Shown in pieces: positions 28,551 to 37,625 of a stretch of 64,000 nt of DNA. The notes below the pieces were generated by a model. The model saw only the letters and a list, made by a program, of their open reading frames with translations. It was not told where the DNA came from and searched no databases. Origin of the DNA: Algoriphagus formosus (lineage in GTDB: Bacteria > Bacteroidota > Bacteroidia > Cytophagales > Cyclobacteriaceae); contig NZ_NIUC01000002.1 in the NCBI RefSeq assembly GCF_002807035.1, forward strand, positions 1,641,267 to 1,705,266, in the 5' to 3' direction. The first letter of the stretch is position 1, and each line of letters begins with the position of its first letter. Position numbers and translations under genes: made by a program.

Positions 28551-30341
28551 TTATTTATTGACAAAAAGCTTCCAAGCTAAAGGATAGTCCCGTTCATCTA
28601 GATTGATACTTACAAGATAGGTGGAGGCTGTATCGCAGCTGATATCTTCTAAAGTGGATTGCAAGTCACCCACCGTATTGACTACAGCACTTTTGGCATT
28701 GCCGGCATTGTTTGAGAAACCCTTCATCAGACTCACATAATCCCATTCTTGGAGAATATTTGCCTCTTCGAAGGGAGCCGAGGATCTTGTTTTATAAGGG
28801 GCAGGGTCTAGCAGCATTTGCTCTACACCATATACCTTGTTATTCAGCACAAAAACTACCGCGTTTCGACCTTCTTGTACCATGGTTGAAACCGCTTGGC
28901 AAGTCAACTTAAAAGCTCCATCTCCTACGATCACGAAAGTCCTGACATCTTCTCGAAAGGAAGCTCCCAGACCTGCCGGTACACTCCAGCCGATGGATGC
29001 CCAGATGTTTTGGGCAAGAAATCCATCTTGACGATTGATTTTCAAGGAGGAGGATCCTCCGAATGATGAAAGACCGATATCCGCTACGATCAGGTGATTA
29101 TTATTGACATGCTGATCGAGTACTGCAAAAAAGGAATCGTATGTAATTGAGGTTTGGGGAGCAGGAATGGTTGGTATTGTCGGAGGGCTTGGCTGCTGCC
29201 AAGAAGATTTATATCCGTTTTTCTCAATTAGCGCCATGACGGCATCTATCACATGCTCTAGAGAGACCTGTACGAAGAGGTTTTCTCCGTCTTTTACCAT
29301 ATCCCGGGAAGCAAAGACAGGGGTAATATTTCCGGTCTCAGTACTTTTGGAGCCAAATGTATTCAGGTCTGTATTCCATACTCCCAATCCAATGATTGCT
29401 GTGGATTGCTTCAAATAGGAATTGGTGTAATCATTGGTGAATACAGCGTCATGCATTCCCAGAAACCAAGGGTTGTCTTCTGAAACCACTGCTTTACCCA
29501 AAAAAGAAGTGACATAAGGCGCCCCAATAGCCTGTTGCAAAGCAGCAAATTTGGATTGTAATTTTCTGGTGGCGATTTCCTTTCCTATCCAAAGAATAGG
29601 CTTTTCTGTTGATATCTTCGCATAGACAGCCTCGGCTGCTTTTTCGATGGCCTGCACGATTTGGGCTGCGTACTTATTTGGGGTGGATTGCGCAGCCATA
29701 CCTTGAAGCACAGGTAATGACTCATAGTTGGGAACAGGGCTTAGCGTTCCCTCGGGATTTGCACAAGGCATGTAGTAGCAATCCTCCATGATTTCGATAG
29801 CCACCGGCTTGCTTTTGCTGATACATGCGATGATGGCAGCATCTATTTGCGAAGGTGCCGTCAGTGGGTTTGATATCCGCTCAAATGCTACTGTGACAGG
29901 AGAGTAGACTGTGCGATTGGTGTCTTCGGTGCTGACATTGTGATGATAGAGTTCGCCGGCATTGATCTCGTCCATGAGTTTGGTGTTGCTCAGCGTACCA
30001 ATAATCGCTACGACAGGGACACTTTCGACAAAGGAACCTCCGATTGCATTGAGTAAAGAAAATGAACCTACACCCGTGGTCACGGCAACTGCCCCGAGAC
30101 CATTAGCCCGGGAGTAGCCATCCGCTGCATAGCCGGCATTGAGTTCATTGCAATTACCGATACGATGAAGGTACCGATCACCCTTTGGGGTTTTGTAGGT
30201 ATCAATGATTTCTAAAAGATCACTGGTATAATCTCCGGGAACTGAAAATAATTGATCAACACCTAGCTGATGGAGTCTATAGGCAAGGTATTTCCCAACG
30301 TTCATTGCATTGGGATCGAAAGTGTTTTTTGGGGTAGACAT
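28551..30341 (-). CDS. Thiamine-dependent 2-oxo-acid (pyruvate/indolepyruvate-type) decarboxylase
   Basis: The 596-aa protein has the three-domain layout of the pyruvate/indolepyruvate decarboxylase group. The N-terminal domain has HQLGVDQLFSVPGDYTSDLL, the catalytic Glu in IGNCNELNAGYAADGYSR, and the active-site His pair in GELYHHNVS. The C-terminal thiamine-diphosphate motif runs from GDGAFKLTCQ to LNNKVYGVEQM, keeping the Glu that follows the NN-YG segment. It converts a 2-oxo acid to an aldehyde plus CO2. It is slightly longer than the usual 550-565 aa because of a loop rich in Pro at about residues 390-400. It is the first gene of the unit with the amine oxidase and FIST genes, preceded by about 1 kb without genes. 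The substrate may be indolepyruvate, phenylpyruvate or a branched-chain 2-oxo acid. Confidence 0.92.
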   Translation of the reverse strand: MSTPKNTFDPNAMNVGKYLAYRLHQLGVDQLFSVPGDYTSDLLEIIDTYKTPKGDRYLHRIGNCNELNAGYAADGYSRANGLGAVAVTTGVGSFSLLNAIGGSFVESVPVVAIIGTLSNTKLMDEINAGELYHHNVSTEDTNRTVYSPVTVAFERISNPLTAPSQIDAAIIACISKSKPVAIEIMEDCYYMPCANPEGTLSPVPNYESLPVLQGMAAQSTPNKYAAQIVQAIEKAAEAVYAKISTEKPILWIGKEIATRKLQSKFAALQQAIGAPYVTSFLGKAVVSEDNPWFLGMHDAVFTNDYTNSYLKQSTAIIGLGVWNTDLNTFGSKSTETGNITPVFASRDMVKDGENLFVQVSLEHVIDAVMALIEKNGYKSSWQQPSPPTIPTIPAPQTSITYDSFFAVLDQHVNNNHLIVADIGLSSFGGSSSLKINRQDGFLAQNIWASIGWSVPAGLGASFREDVRTFVIVGDGAFKLTCQAVSTMVQEGRNAVVFVLNNKVYGVEQMLLDPAPYKTRSSAPFEEANILQEWDYVSLMKGFSNNAGNAKSAVVNTVGDLQSTLEDISCDTASTYLVSINLDERDYPLAWKLFVNK

Positions 30342-31357
30342 AAAATAAATATTAAAAGGTTAATAGATTGAAAATTTTGAAAGCAGAAATCACAGGGGGA
30401 ATAAATCCCTGGTTTTTCTGTTCTCTGAAAGCTCTGATGATAGAAAAAGTGAATTTGGTAAGTGCTTTTCACCCTATCCATTCATGAGGTCTGATCCTGT
30501 ATCCATTCAATGCGAAGCAAAATCCCCTTGTGAGAAATGCTGTAGAAAATAGCTCTGGAATGGGTTTGATAAGTTGATTCTTACCTTGCCAAAAATTTTA
30601 CTGCTGGGAAAAGTAAATTGGTTTTTATTTTCTCTTTCTAAAATACAAATCATCCTTGTAAATGCAATAAGAAATAATTGAAATTAGTAAGATTAAACCC
30701 TAGAATTATTACTTTTTTAATGAAGCTTAATCAATCCCTACCCCTCAGTTATTTTTGGCTCCATGATTCTGACTATTATTCTTTTATGATTTATCAGATT
30801 CAATCTTGATAATTTATCTCTCCCGAGGTATAGAAGGGAATGATTTGGGACGAAAGGATTAATAAAACTCCCTAACGAGCCTATAAATTTCCCGAAGCAA
30901 AAAATGAAATACTTTAGATTGATTTGGATAAAATGGTGATAAAATATCCCCAAGATTAGGGATTGATTTTGGAAAGGTAATCGAGCACTTTTGGGTTAGT
31001 CAAATCCACCAGAAGAATTTAAAACTAAGTTGATTTTTCAAAAAGAAAATCTAGTTTTCTAAGCTTCAGACTTTGCTTGTTAAAAAAGTAAAACAAATGA
31101 AACTAATGACATCGAAAACTTCACAAACTGAGATGCCCTGATCCATAGTGGAAAACTTACGGCCTTCCTATCCTAGGGAGAGATTACTTGAGAAGACAGC
31201 TTAAAGATAAATTATAAACACATGACAAAATCCATAAGACACTTCTATCGAAAAGAATTCATTTTTTATCTGAAATTCCAAAGTAAATTTTTTGTGTTAG
31301 TAAGTGGTTTTTTGTAGTTCGAACCCTATAGATTTTTTCTGATGATCATTTCACTAA
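30342..31357. other. 1-kb non-coding stretch upstream of the decarboxylase
   Basis: No convincing gene is present. Short frames (for example 30738-30953 on the minus strand, 71 codons rich in Phe and Ile) look like AT-rich chance translation. An imperfect CAGGG/CCCTG inverted repeat lies near 30391-30416 in what would be the decarboxylase leader. No clear TAnnTTTG promoter match was found on the minus strand. Gene erosion is likely, since a DUF6090 relic adjoins it. Confidence 0.5.
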
Positions 31358-31417
31358 TTAAACCACTTTATCTCTGATGAGTAGTTTTTGGCGGATTTTG
31401 CGTAAGCATGAGATAAT
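31358..31417 (-). pseudogene. Relic of a fourth DUF6090 gene (5' end only)
   Basis: Nineteen codons read IISCLRKIRQKLLIRDKVV and then TAA, matching the conserved start MISLFRKIRQKLL of the three intact DUF6090 genes. The initiating ATG has become ATT (plus-strand AAT at 31415-31417). The membrane helix that should follow is gone, replaced by a stop. The DNA core AGTTTTTGGCGGATTTT is shared with all three intact copies. It lies just outside the left REP palindrome of the transposase unit. Confidence 0.7.
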
Positions 31418-31437
31418 AGAATCAATGTCTTTATTTT

Positions 31438-31506
31438 GTCCCTTTAGGGACTTTATATGGGTAGTAGAAAATTTTGTGTAGTTGATCATCTGTGCCGTTA
31501 GGTACA
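31438..31506. repeat. Left REP-like palindrome pair of the transposase unit
   Basis: Two palindromes: GTCCCTTTAGGGAC at 31438-31451 and TGTGCCGTTAGGTACA at 31491-31506. The inner one lies 8 bp past the transposase stop. The outer one is the exact reverse complement of the outer palindrome on the right side. Confidence 0.75.
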
Positions 31507-31514
31507 GAATATAA

Positions 31515-31976
31515 TCATTCGAGGGGTTTGAAAATGTAACGCTGATCATATTCTACCTCATGTATCTTCAGAAGCTCTAAATATTCTTCGATAAAAGATT
31601 TTTTTGAATGATGCTTTTCCTGGTTTTGGATATATTTAGTTACCCGAGGTATCTGATCTTTTGAGTAGGAAAAAGCTCCGTATCCGGATTGCCATGAGAA
31701 TTTTCCCTTAGCAAGACGCCTCGAATTAATCCATTTGGAAGAATCTTCTTTTACCATTTTCATCAAAATAGATAAGGCTTGAGTAGGCCTAAATCCTATC
31801 AGTATATGGATATGGTCAGGCATTCCATTGATTTGTAAAACCTTGTGTTCATGATTTTGAATTATCCCAGTAATGTATTTGTAAAGCTCTTCTTTCCAAT
31901 GTGCTTGAATAAGAGAAATCCGGTTCTGTACGGCAAAGACTACTTGAATATGAATTTGTGTGTAGGTATTGGCCAT
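31515..31976 (-). mobile_element. RAYT/IS200-type Y1 (HUH) transposase
   Basis: The 153-aa protein is a complete TnpA-like single-strand DNA transposase: HUH motif His55-Ile-His57 in MPDHIHILIGF and the catalytic Tyr115 in VTKYIQNQEKHH. The start chosen is ATG 31974-31976 (MANTYTQIHIQVVFA); an upstream ATG at 32009 would start inside the right palindrome. There is no TnpB/IscB partner. The gene is enclosed by inverted pairs of palindromes, as for REP-associated tyrosine transposases (RAYTs), which are usually domesticated, single-copy and thought to move or maintain REP sequences. An IS200 element proper is the alternative. Its insertion next to a decayed DUF6090 start suggests it arrived in, or helped to erode, that array. 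Confidence 0.9.
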
Positions 31977-31994
31977 GGTTGAAAATTTATATAA

Positions 31995-32061
31995 CGTACC
32001 TAAAGGCACGGATAATCCTTAATATTTTTGGGTACTACCAATATTAGGTCCCTAAAGGGAC
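31995..32061. repeat. Right REP-like palindrome pair of the transposase unit
   Basis: CGTACCTAAAGGCACG at 31995-32010 and GTCCCTAAAGGGAC at 32048-32061. Including the TACTACC-containing spacer next to the outer palindrome, 26 of 29 positions match the reverse complement of the left side. Together with the left pair it encloses the transposase in a unit of about 624 bp. Confidence 0.75.
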
Positions 32062-32168
32062 TATTCAATTCAATCATTATCAATTTTACTCTACCTTTAT
32101 CAGCGTATAGATTCCAGATTACCTGATTTCTACTTTGTGGAAGGCAGGTTTCTAAAGAATGAAATCTA

Positions 32169-32912
32169 TCAGTAAGCTGTGGCAATTAGAATTTCTTCAA
32201 TTATTCCGACAGTTTCCTCATATTGTTGCAGAAGCAAAATACTAGTCACGTATTTATCATCCACTACATTCTCGAACCTAATATTTTTTAGTAATTCGGA
32301 ATTACTGAAGTTAAATTTTGACTTCGAATATTTTTTACCCTTTTGAGTTAGGTAGGGTGCATCAGCATTTCGAAGGGAGCCGCTTTGCTTGATAAAATTT
32401 AAAAAGTCCGAACTGCTTCTTAGGTCATCTTCGGTAAACTCATTTACATTCTCGTAATGCCTTTCCCATCCAAACAATAAGGATTGTAGGTGAGAGTCGG
32501 TGAGTTTTGAGATCTGGCCGGAGTTTTTGAGATCATTCAAGACATAGGAACTAGGATTCCAAGTCATATTAATAAATGAATTGCTAATCATGCTGTCCAA
32601 GATTTCATCTGTAGGGAGATTTTCAGACCCCATAAGGCTCAGGAGAACCTCTTGAGTCTCGATCATAACTTTGATACGGTCAATCTCAAAATTCAGTGAG
32701 GTCAGATTTTCTACAAATTCATTGTGTAGTGCCATGACTACTTGTTTTTCTCTATTGTCTGCAAGCCGGTTTTCATTGAAGTTATTTACCCCTAAGGCAA
32801 TAAGAATTCCAATCACTACTAATAAAATTTCTCCCGCAGCATACAAAAGGTACCGGGTTACCCGATTTTGAGATAGGAGTTTTTGGCGGATTTTGCGAAA
32901 AAGAGAGATCAT
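32169..32912 (-). CDS. DUF6090-type membrane protein, copy 3
   Basis: The 247-aa protein opens with the family signature MISLFRKIRQKLLSQNRVTRYLLY, a single membrane helix (GEILLVVIGILIALGVNNF), then a predicted extracytoplasmic helical domain rich in charged residues. DUF6090 proteins are common in Bacteroidota, often in tandem, and have no known function. It starts 1 bp after the preceding copy's stop codon, so the three are co-transcribed. It is the last gene of the run before the transposase unit. The soluble part differs strongly from the other copies (less than the N-terminus), so the copies probably have different partners. Confidence 0.85.
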   Translation of the reverse strand: MISLFRKIRQKLLSQNRVTRYLLYAAGEILLVVIGILIALGVNNFNENRLADNREKQVVMALHNEFVENLTSLNFEIDRIKVMIETQEVLLSLMGSENLPTDEILDSMISNSFINMTWNPSSYVLNDLKNSGQISKLTDSHLQSLLFGWERHYENVNEFTEDDLRSSSDFLNFIKQSGSLRNADAPYLTQKGKKYSKSKFNFSNSELLKNIRFENVVDDKYVTSILLLQQYEETVGIIEEILIATAY

Positions 32913-32913
32913 T

Positions 32914-33696
32914 TTATTTTTTTCTATTCAATTCATCCTCAATCATTTTGAGCGTGAGGTTGATAAAATCTTTGATATTCAATTCGTTGACTGTTACGTA
33001 ATCATTGTTATGCTTGTGATGCCAGATTTGATTTTCAAATTCCAAATAATCGGCTTCAGTCAGCTGGTTCTTGAAAGGGGATTTCTCTGTGTAGGTTTGA
33101 AGATAATCTTTCTTGTCATATGGAAGTTTTTTAGTGAGCTCACCATTAGCCAAAGGAAACCGCTTCATGAGAAATGGTATTAAATTCATGGTATAGTTGT
33201 CTGATCTAAAAAGAATATCCTCCTCTTGATCAACTAAGAGCGTCAGCCAGTTTACTATTTGAGTGCGTAAGGCGTCATTTTTCAGGAGATTTAGTTTCCC
33301 GGAATTAACGATTTCGCTTGCGACCCCCGTTTGCGCATCAAAGGAATTGAATGTGCCTATACTCACCAATAGATCATCTATAAGCTCACCATTGTTTTCG
33401 ATAGACTTAGATCGAATTATCTCCGTGAGTTTCAAGCAGTCCTCAGTTACTTTTTTGTTAATGTTGATACCGAAGTTTATTTCCTCCAGATTATTTTCAA
33501 ATTCTTCTTTTAGCCCAGAAAGTATTTCCAATTCCTCCTCATTTTCGATCCGTTGCTGGTTCCAAGTATTGATTTGCAGGGCAATCAAAATTCCGATTAC
33601 GACCAACAGGATTTCTCCCAGGGCATAGGCTAGGTATCTCGTGATTCGATTTTGAGAAAGTAGTTTTTGGCGGATTTTTCTGAACAGGGAAATCAT
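32914..33696 (-). CDS. DUF6090-type membrane protein, copy 2
   Basis: The 260-aa protein starts MISLFRKIRQKLLSQNRITRYLAY, has one membrane helix (ILLVVIGILIALQINTW) with the NTWNQQR boundary usual in the family, and a charged helical C-terminal domain containing LSGLKEEFENNLEEINF. No catalytic motif is visible. Its first codons overlap the previous gene's end by 4 bp (ATGA), indicating translational coupling. The function is unknown; tandem duplication with conserved membrane anchor and divergent outer domain suggests a receptor-like or complex-forming role. Confidence 0.85.
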   Translation of the reverse strand: MISLFRKIRQKLLSQNRITRYLAYALGEILLVVIGILIALQINTWNQQRIENEEELEILSGLKEEFENNLEEINFGININKKVTEDCLKLTEIIRSKSIENNGELIDDLLVSIGTFNSFDAQTGVASEIVNSGKLNLLKNDALRTQIVNWLTLLVDQEEDILFRSDNYTMNLIPFLMKRFPLANGELTKKLPYDKKDYLQTYTEKSPFKNQLTEADYLEFENQIWHHKHNNDYVTVNELNIKDFINLTLKMIEDELNRKK

Positions 33697-34409
33697 TTTT
33701 TCTGCTTCTTGATAAGGGGTTTTAAGGAGGATATTTCTTGAAGGGCCGTTTCCAATCGCCGAATTGATCCCTCTTTCCTGTTGTCTTTATACAGTTTAAA
33801 TAGGATGATATGATTAGGGTTTTCAAAAAAAACCTTTTGATTTTTCGGTTCCATACGAACCCTGTAATCAAAATCTTTAAATTCTTTTTTTATCACGGGA
33901 ATCCAATCATTGTTGAAAAAATTCTCTACATCCAAAAGGGCCTGATATAGTTTAAATAATGTCTCGTCATAATAGGTGATAAGATCTACCTGGAGTTTCT
34001 TATCAGAGATTGCATCTATTCCCTTAGATTTAAGTACCTCAAATCCACTTGACTGGGATTTGAAGCGCTCAAAAGTGACCACCTTCCCCATCCATATATT
34101 TAGATTTTCATTGAATATCCCGTCATCAACCTGATTTAGAATTGAATCTATCATTTGATTGGCTAGAATTGCATTTTGAAGTTCTATAGCAATTAAAACC
34201 GAATCCCGGCTGAGGTTTTGGTCGATAAGCGTTAGAATTTCTTGCTCAAATACCCGGGTTTTTAAGTTTTCGTTCGAGTTGTTTACCTGCAAAGCGATCA
34301 GAATCCCAATAACCACCAAAAAAATTTCTCCCACGGCATAGACTAGATACCGGGTTACACGGTTTTCTTGAAGGAGTTTTTGGCGGATTTTTCGAAATAG
34401 GGAGATCAT
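33693..34409 (-). CDS. DUF6090-type membrane protein, copy 1
   Basis: The 238-aa protein starts MISLFRKIRQKLLQENRVTRYLVY, followed by a membrane helix (GEIFLVVIGILIALQVNN) and a helical outer domain (FEQEILTLIDQNLSRDSVLI and so on). It begins only 6 bp after the stop of the molybdenum hydroxylase large subunit, so the DUF6090 genes are probably expressed from the IorAB promoter. Apart from family membership no function can be assigned. The proximity may be incidental read-through or mean an envelope partner of the oxidoreductase. Confidence 0.85.
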   Translation of the reverse strand: MISLFRKIRQKLLQENRVTRYLVYAVGEIFLVVIGILIALQVNNSNENLKTRVFEQEILTLIDQNLSRDSVLIAIELQNAILANQMIDSILNQVDDGIFNENLNIWMGKVVTFERFKSQSSGFEVLKSKGIDAISDKKLQVDLITYYDETLFKLYQALLDVENFFNNDWIPVIKKEFKDFDYRVRMEPKNQKVFFENPNHIILFKLYKDNRKEGSIRRLETALQEISSLKPLIKKQKK

Positions 34410-34415
34410 GTTTCT

Positions 34416-36641
34416 TTAGGTCGTCTGCTGAATAGAAACCCGCAAATCGGTTTTTGAAATCGGCAATTGACGGATCCGAACTCCCGTGGCATTGAAAATC
34501 GCATTCGTCACTGCAGGAGCAATCACCGGTGTGCTCGGTTCGCCCGCTCCTCCCGGAGGGTTTCCGGAATTGATGATGTAGGTTTCGATTCTGGGAGCAT
34601 CACTCATACGGGTGACCTGATAATCATGGAAATTGCTCTGGGCTACAGCGCCATTTTCAATCGTGATTTCACCACTCATTGCTGCGGCCAATCCATAGAT
34701 AATTCCACTTTCCATCTGCGCTTTGAATCCATCCGGATGAATGGCAAAGCCGGCATCTGCCACACAAACTACTCGGTGAACTTTGACCTTTCCTTCCACA
34801 TTCACCTCCACTTCGGCTACTTCTGCTACAATAGAGCCAAAGGATTGGGCAATGGCGATCCCTCTTCCCCAATTGGCAGGCAAAGGCGAGTCCCAATCAG
34901 ATTTTTCTTGAATCAGGTCAAGTACTTTCTGAAACCTTGGTTTGTCCTGAGTAAGGCTTTTTCTGAAAGCTAAAGGGTCTTTCTTCGCTGCAAATGCGAG
35001 TTCATCTATAAAGGATTCGGTCAAAAATCCATGTACAGAATGGTCCACACTTCGCCAATTGCCCCAAGGAACAAAAGAGCTGGGACTCGTAAACTGAATT
35101 AATTGATTTGGAACTGTGTAGGGGATATCTGCCGCTTCAGGTGGATGATGCTTAAATAAAAACTGGTGAGAATAGGCCACCGGATTTCCAGACTGGTCCA
35201 AGCCGGCTTTCATACGGCTGATTGTTGCCTCGCGGTATACATCGTGTTGGGTGTCTTCTTCCCGTGACCAGATCAATTTAACCGGATAATCAACCTCCTT
35301 GGCGATAGCTACGGCTTGCTTGATCACATCTGTCTCAGACCTTCTTCCAAAACCTCCTCCCAAAAGCTGATTATGTACGGTGACCTGCTCTGGTGAAATG
35401 TCCAAGAATTCAGCCATGGCAGCTTTTGCACCTAAGGGGTTTTGGCTTCCGCACCAGATTTCACATTTCCCATCATGAACCCATGCAGTACAGTTCATCG
35501 GCTCCATGGTGGCATGGGCCAAAAAGGGGAGTTGGTATTCCGCCTCGACGATTGTCTCCGCTTCTGAAAGGGCAATAAGTGCATCTCCAGATCGAAAATG
35601 CTCTTCAATGCTTTCCTCTTCCAGTGCTTTGTCCATGGCCATTTGATACCCTTTGAAAATATCATCCTGGCTTTTTCCATCATTTTCTGTGGATTCAAAT
35701 TCCATGTTTAGACGGTCCAAGGCACTTTTTGCCTGCCAATAACCTTCAGCAACAACAGCCACAGCATTTTCTAGATTCAGAACTTTCAACACTCCTTCAC
35801 TGTCTGAAGGGATAGAAGTATCTACGGTTTTCACCTTCGCTCCAAATACTGGGGCAGCCTTGATCGTGGCATATTTCATATTGGGAAGGATCACGTCCAT
35901 TCCAAACTTAGCTGCGCCAGTGACTTTGGCTGGTATATCCAATCTGGGCTGAGAAGTTCCCATTAGGGTAAATTCCTCAGGAGTTTTCAATCGAGGTTGC
36001 TTGGGAGCTTTAACTTTGGCGGCTGCTTGAGCTAATTCGGCAAAGGTTGCGCTTTGATTGCTTGCAGGATGCGAAATGATACTTTTCTCTGCTTTGAGTT
36101 CTTCGACTGGCACTTTCCAAGTATCCGCGGCAGCCTGAAGTAGCATAGCTTTGGCAGCAGCTCCGGCGATTCGCATTCCTTGTTGACCGGTAAATCTCAC
36201 GGATGCACTACCGCCCGTGATTTGAAAATTCATGGTTTTGACAGCTGTGAGAAAAACCCCATCAATGGTTCCTTCCAAAAACTTGGGAAAAGTCTTATTT
36301 CCGGCGATAAATCCTTTGGCTACCACATAATTGGCATATTCCTTATCGGCAGGAGCCTCCATAAATTTCACCTTAGACCAGTCTGCATCCATTTCGTCGG
36401 CCAGCATCATGGCTAAGGTGGTGTGTACGCCCTGCCCCATTTCTGCATGAGGAATGATGGCTGTGACGGTATTATCAGGGGATATTTTCAGCCAAATGTT
36501 CATCACGGTTTCTCCCTCTTCGGCGATTAAACCAGCCACTTTGGAGGATCGGTTGCCCGGGCGGATTGCCACACCAATTACAAGTGCACCACTTGCTAAA
36601 ATTCCTGTGCCGATAAAGGCTCTTCTAGTCCACTTTTTCAT
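34416..36641 (-). CDS. Molybdopterin-binding subunit of an IorB-type aldehyde/isoquinoline oxidoreductase
   Basis: The 741-aa protein starts with a Tat signal ([19 protein letters not shown]), so the folded cofactor-loaded enzyme is exported. It has xanthine-dehydrogenase-family motifs: [20 protein letters not shown] near residue 65, the molybdopterin segment [15 protein letters not shown] near 425, and [15 protein letters not shown] near the C-terminus with the catalytic Glu. Sequence and single-chain layout match the IorB branch (isoquinoline 1-oxidoreductase beta subunit). It hydroxylates N-heterocycles or aldehydes with water as oxygen source. Its ATG overlaps the stop of the iron-sulfur subunit. 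There is no FAD subunit, as expected for IorAB. The natural substrate is unknown. Confidence 0.93.
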   Translation of the reverse strand: MKKWTRRAFIGTGILASGALVIGVAIRPGNRSSKVAGLIAEEGETVMNIWLKISPDNTVTAIIPHAEMGQGVHTTLAMMLADEMDADWSKVKFMEAPADKEYANYVVAKGFIAGNKTFPKFLEGTIDGVFLTAVKTMNFQITGGSASVRFTGQQGMRIAGAAAKAMLLQAAADTWKVPVEELKAEKSIISHPASNQSATFAELAQAAAKVKAPKQPRLKTPEEFTLMGTSQPRLDIPAKVTGAAKFGMDVILPNMKYATIKAAPVFGAKVKTVDTSIPSDSEGVLKVLNLENAVAVVAEGYWQAKSALDRLNMEFESTENDGKSQDDIFKGYQMAMDKALEEESIEEHFRSGDALIALSEAETIVEAEYQLPFLAHATMEPMNCTAWVHDGKCEIWCGSQNPLGAKAAMAEFLDISPEQVTVHNQLLGGGFGRRSETDVIKQAVAIAKEVDYPVKLIWSREEDTQHDVYREATISRMKAGLDQSGNPVAYSHQFLFKHHPPEAADIPYTVPNQLIQFTSPSSFVPWGNWRSVDHSVHGFLTESFIDELAFAAKKDPLAFRKSLTQDKPRFQKVLDLIQEKSDWDSPLPANWGRGIAIAQSFGSIVAEVAEVEVNVEGKVKVHRVVCVADAGFAIHPDGFKAQMESGIIYGLAAAMSGEITIENGAVAQSNFHDYQVTRMSDAPRIETYIINSGNPPGGAGEPSTPVIAPAVTNAIFNATGVRIRQLPISKTDLRVSIQQTT

Positions 36642-37126
36642 TGCAACTGTGGATTAGAGGTTGAGGCTTGGAGTGCTGCTGAGGCGCGCTTGATTGCCGA
36701 TTTGATCCGTCCATACATACCGCAGCGGCAGATATTTCCGGACATGGCCTGCTCGATTTCCTCATCCGAAGGAGTTGGATTTTCATTCAAAAGGGCTACT
36801 GCAGACATGATTTGCCCTGATTGACAATAGCCACATTGGGGAGTTTGCTCTTCGATCCAAGCTTGCTGAACAATGTGTAAGGTATTTTCATCAGGAGCAA
36901 TGCCCTCGATAGTCGTAATGTTTTTCCCTTCCACAGAAGATGCAGGAGTGATACAAGACCGGATTGGCTGTCCGTCAACATGGACCGTGCAGGCTCCGCA
37001 TTGAGCTATTCCGCAACCGAACTTGGTTCCCGTTAATTCACATTGCTCACGGATTACCCAAAGGAGTGGCATTCCTGCAGGGGCTTCCACGGGATATTCT
37101 TTTCCGTTTATAGTCAGGTTAATCAT
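36638..37126 (-). CDS. [2Fe-2S] subunit of the IorAB-type molybdenum hydroxylase
   Basis: The 162-aa protein has the plant-ferredoxin cluster site ([17 protein letters not shown]) and the second [2Fe-2S] helical domain ([12 protein letters not shown] and [11 protein letters not shown]). This is the small electron-transfer subunit of xanthine-dehydrogenase-like enzymes. It lacks a cytochrome c domain, so the electron acceptor must be separate. It has no signal peptide and would be co-exported with its Tat-carrying partner, whose start it overlaps by 4 bp. It is the first gene of the unit. The 70-bp gap upstream could hold the promoter, but I saw no clear match. Confidence 0.95.
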   Translation of the reverse strand: MINLTINGKEYPVEAPAGMPLLWVIREQCELTGTKFGCGIAQCGACTVHVDGQPIRSCITPASSVEGKNITTIEGIAPDENTLHIVQQAWIEEQTPQCGYCQSGQIMSAVALLNENPTPSDEEIEQAMSGNICRCGMYGRIKSAIKRASAALQASTSNPQLQ

Positions 37127-37196
37127 GATCAGTTTTTATGGTAAGAGGTTCAATATCAGTAATTTCCTACATTTATTTCCCTAAAATACAAAAAGG

Positions 37197-37625
37197 TCAT
37201 CGAGGTAGGGTGACAAACAATTGAGATTGTATCAGCCAAGTCCCAGATTTTTTAGTCCATTGAGCGGAATATTTTCCACCCACTTCGGCTTCTTCCGATC
37301 CTTCTACAAATCCTTTCCAGGTACCCGTTTCCCAGGCGAGCTGCGTTTTCGGATTGACGATGATTTCATCTGGAGTCCGGACCCAGTACATTTGGGGACC
37401 AGAGGCTTCTTGGATATACTCTAATAATTCCTTTTTTCCCGAGATCAAAGTTCCTGCACCCGTCGTGATCAGGACATCATCTGTCAGAAAGGTAGCATTC
37501 AGAGCTTCATCAAAAGCTCTGAGTGCGGTATTGGACTTTTCTCGTTGGGCAAGAATCATAGAATTATCAGACTCTTGGGCTAAACCGAATAATGGTAAGA
37601 TCCAGAAGAAGAGTAAGAATCTCAT
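37197..37625 (-). CDS. Secreted SnoaL/DUF4440-like protein
   Basis: From ATG 37625 the product is 142 aa: a signal peptide (MRFLLFFWILPLFGLAQ) and one NTF2-like fold (DEALNATFLTDDVLITTGAG ... ISGKKELLEYIQEASG ... GGKYSAQWTKKSGTWLIQSQLF). That is the pattern of DUF4440 / SnoaL-like ketosteroid-isomerase relatives. The start is chosen because it makes an ATGA overlap with the upstream peptidase and removes nine residues before an obvious signal sequence; an earlier ATG exists at 37652. The family holds small hydrophobic ligands or has minor catalytic roles. Its function here is unknown, presumably periplasmic. Confidence 0.8.
   Translation of the reverse strand: MRFLLFFWILPLFGLAQESDNSMILAQREKSNTALRAFDEALNATFLTDDVLITTGAGTLISGKKELLEYIQEASGPQMYWVRTPDEIIVNPKTQLAWETGTWKGFVEGSEEAEVGGKYSAQWTKKSGTWLIQSQLFVTLPR

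Noticed and set aside
30738..30953. 71-codon minus-strand gene upstream of the decarboxylase
   Set aside because: Hydrophobic, low-complexity translation typical of AT-rich non-coding DNA.
31515..31976. Autonomous IS605-like element with an accessory nuclease
   Set aside because: Only the Y1 transposase is present. No TnpB or IscB reading frame and no omega RNA-like structure can be placed nearby.
32000..32185. 61-codon minus-strand frame upstream of the transposase
   Set aside because: It overlaps the right REP palindromes and has no conserved features.
34467..34973. Plus-strand frame of 168 codons
   Set aside because: Antisense to the molybdopterin subunit, including its catalytic GEP motif; no family resemblance.
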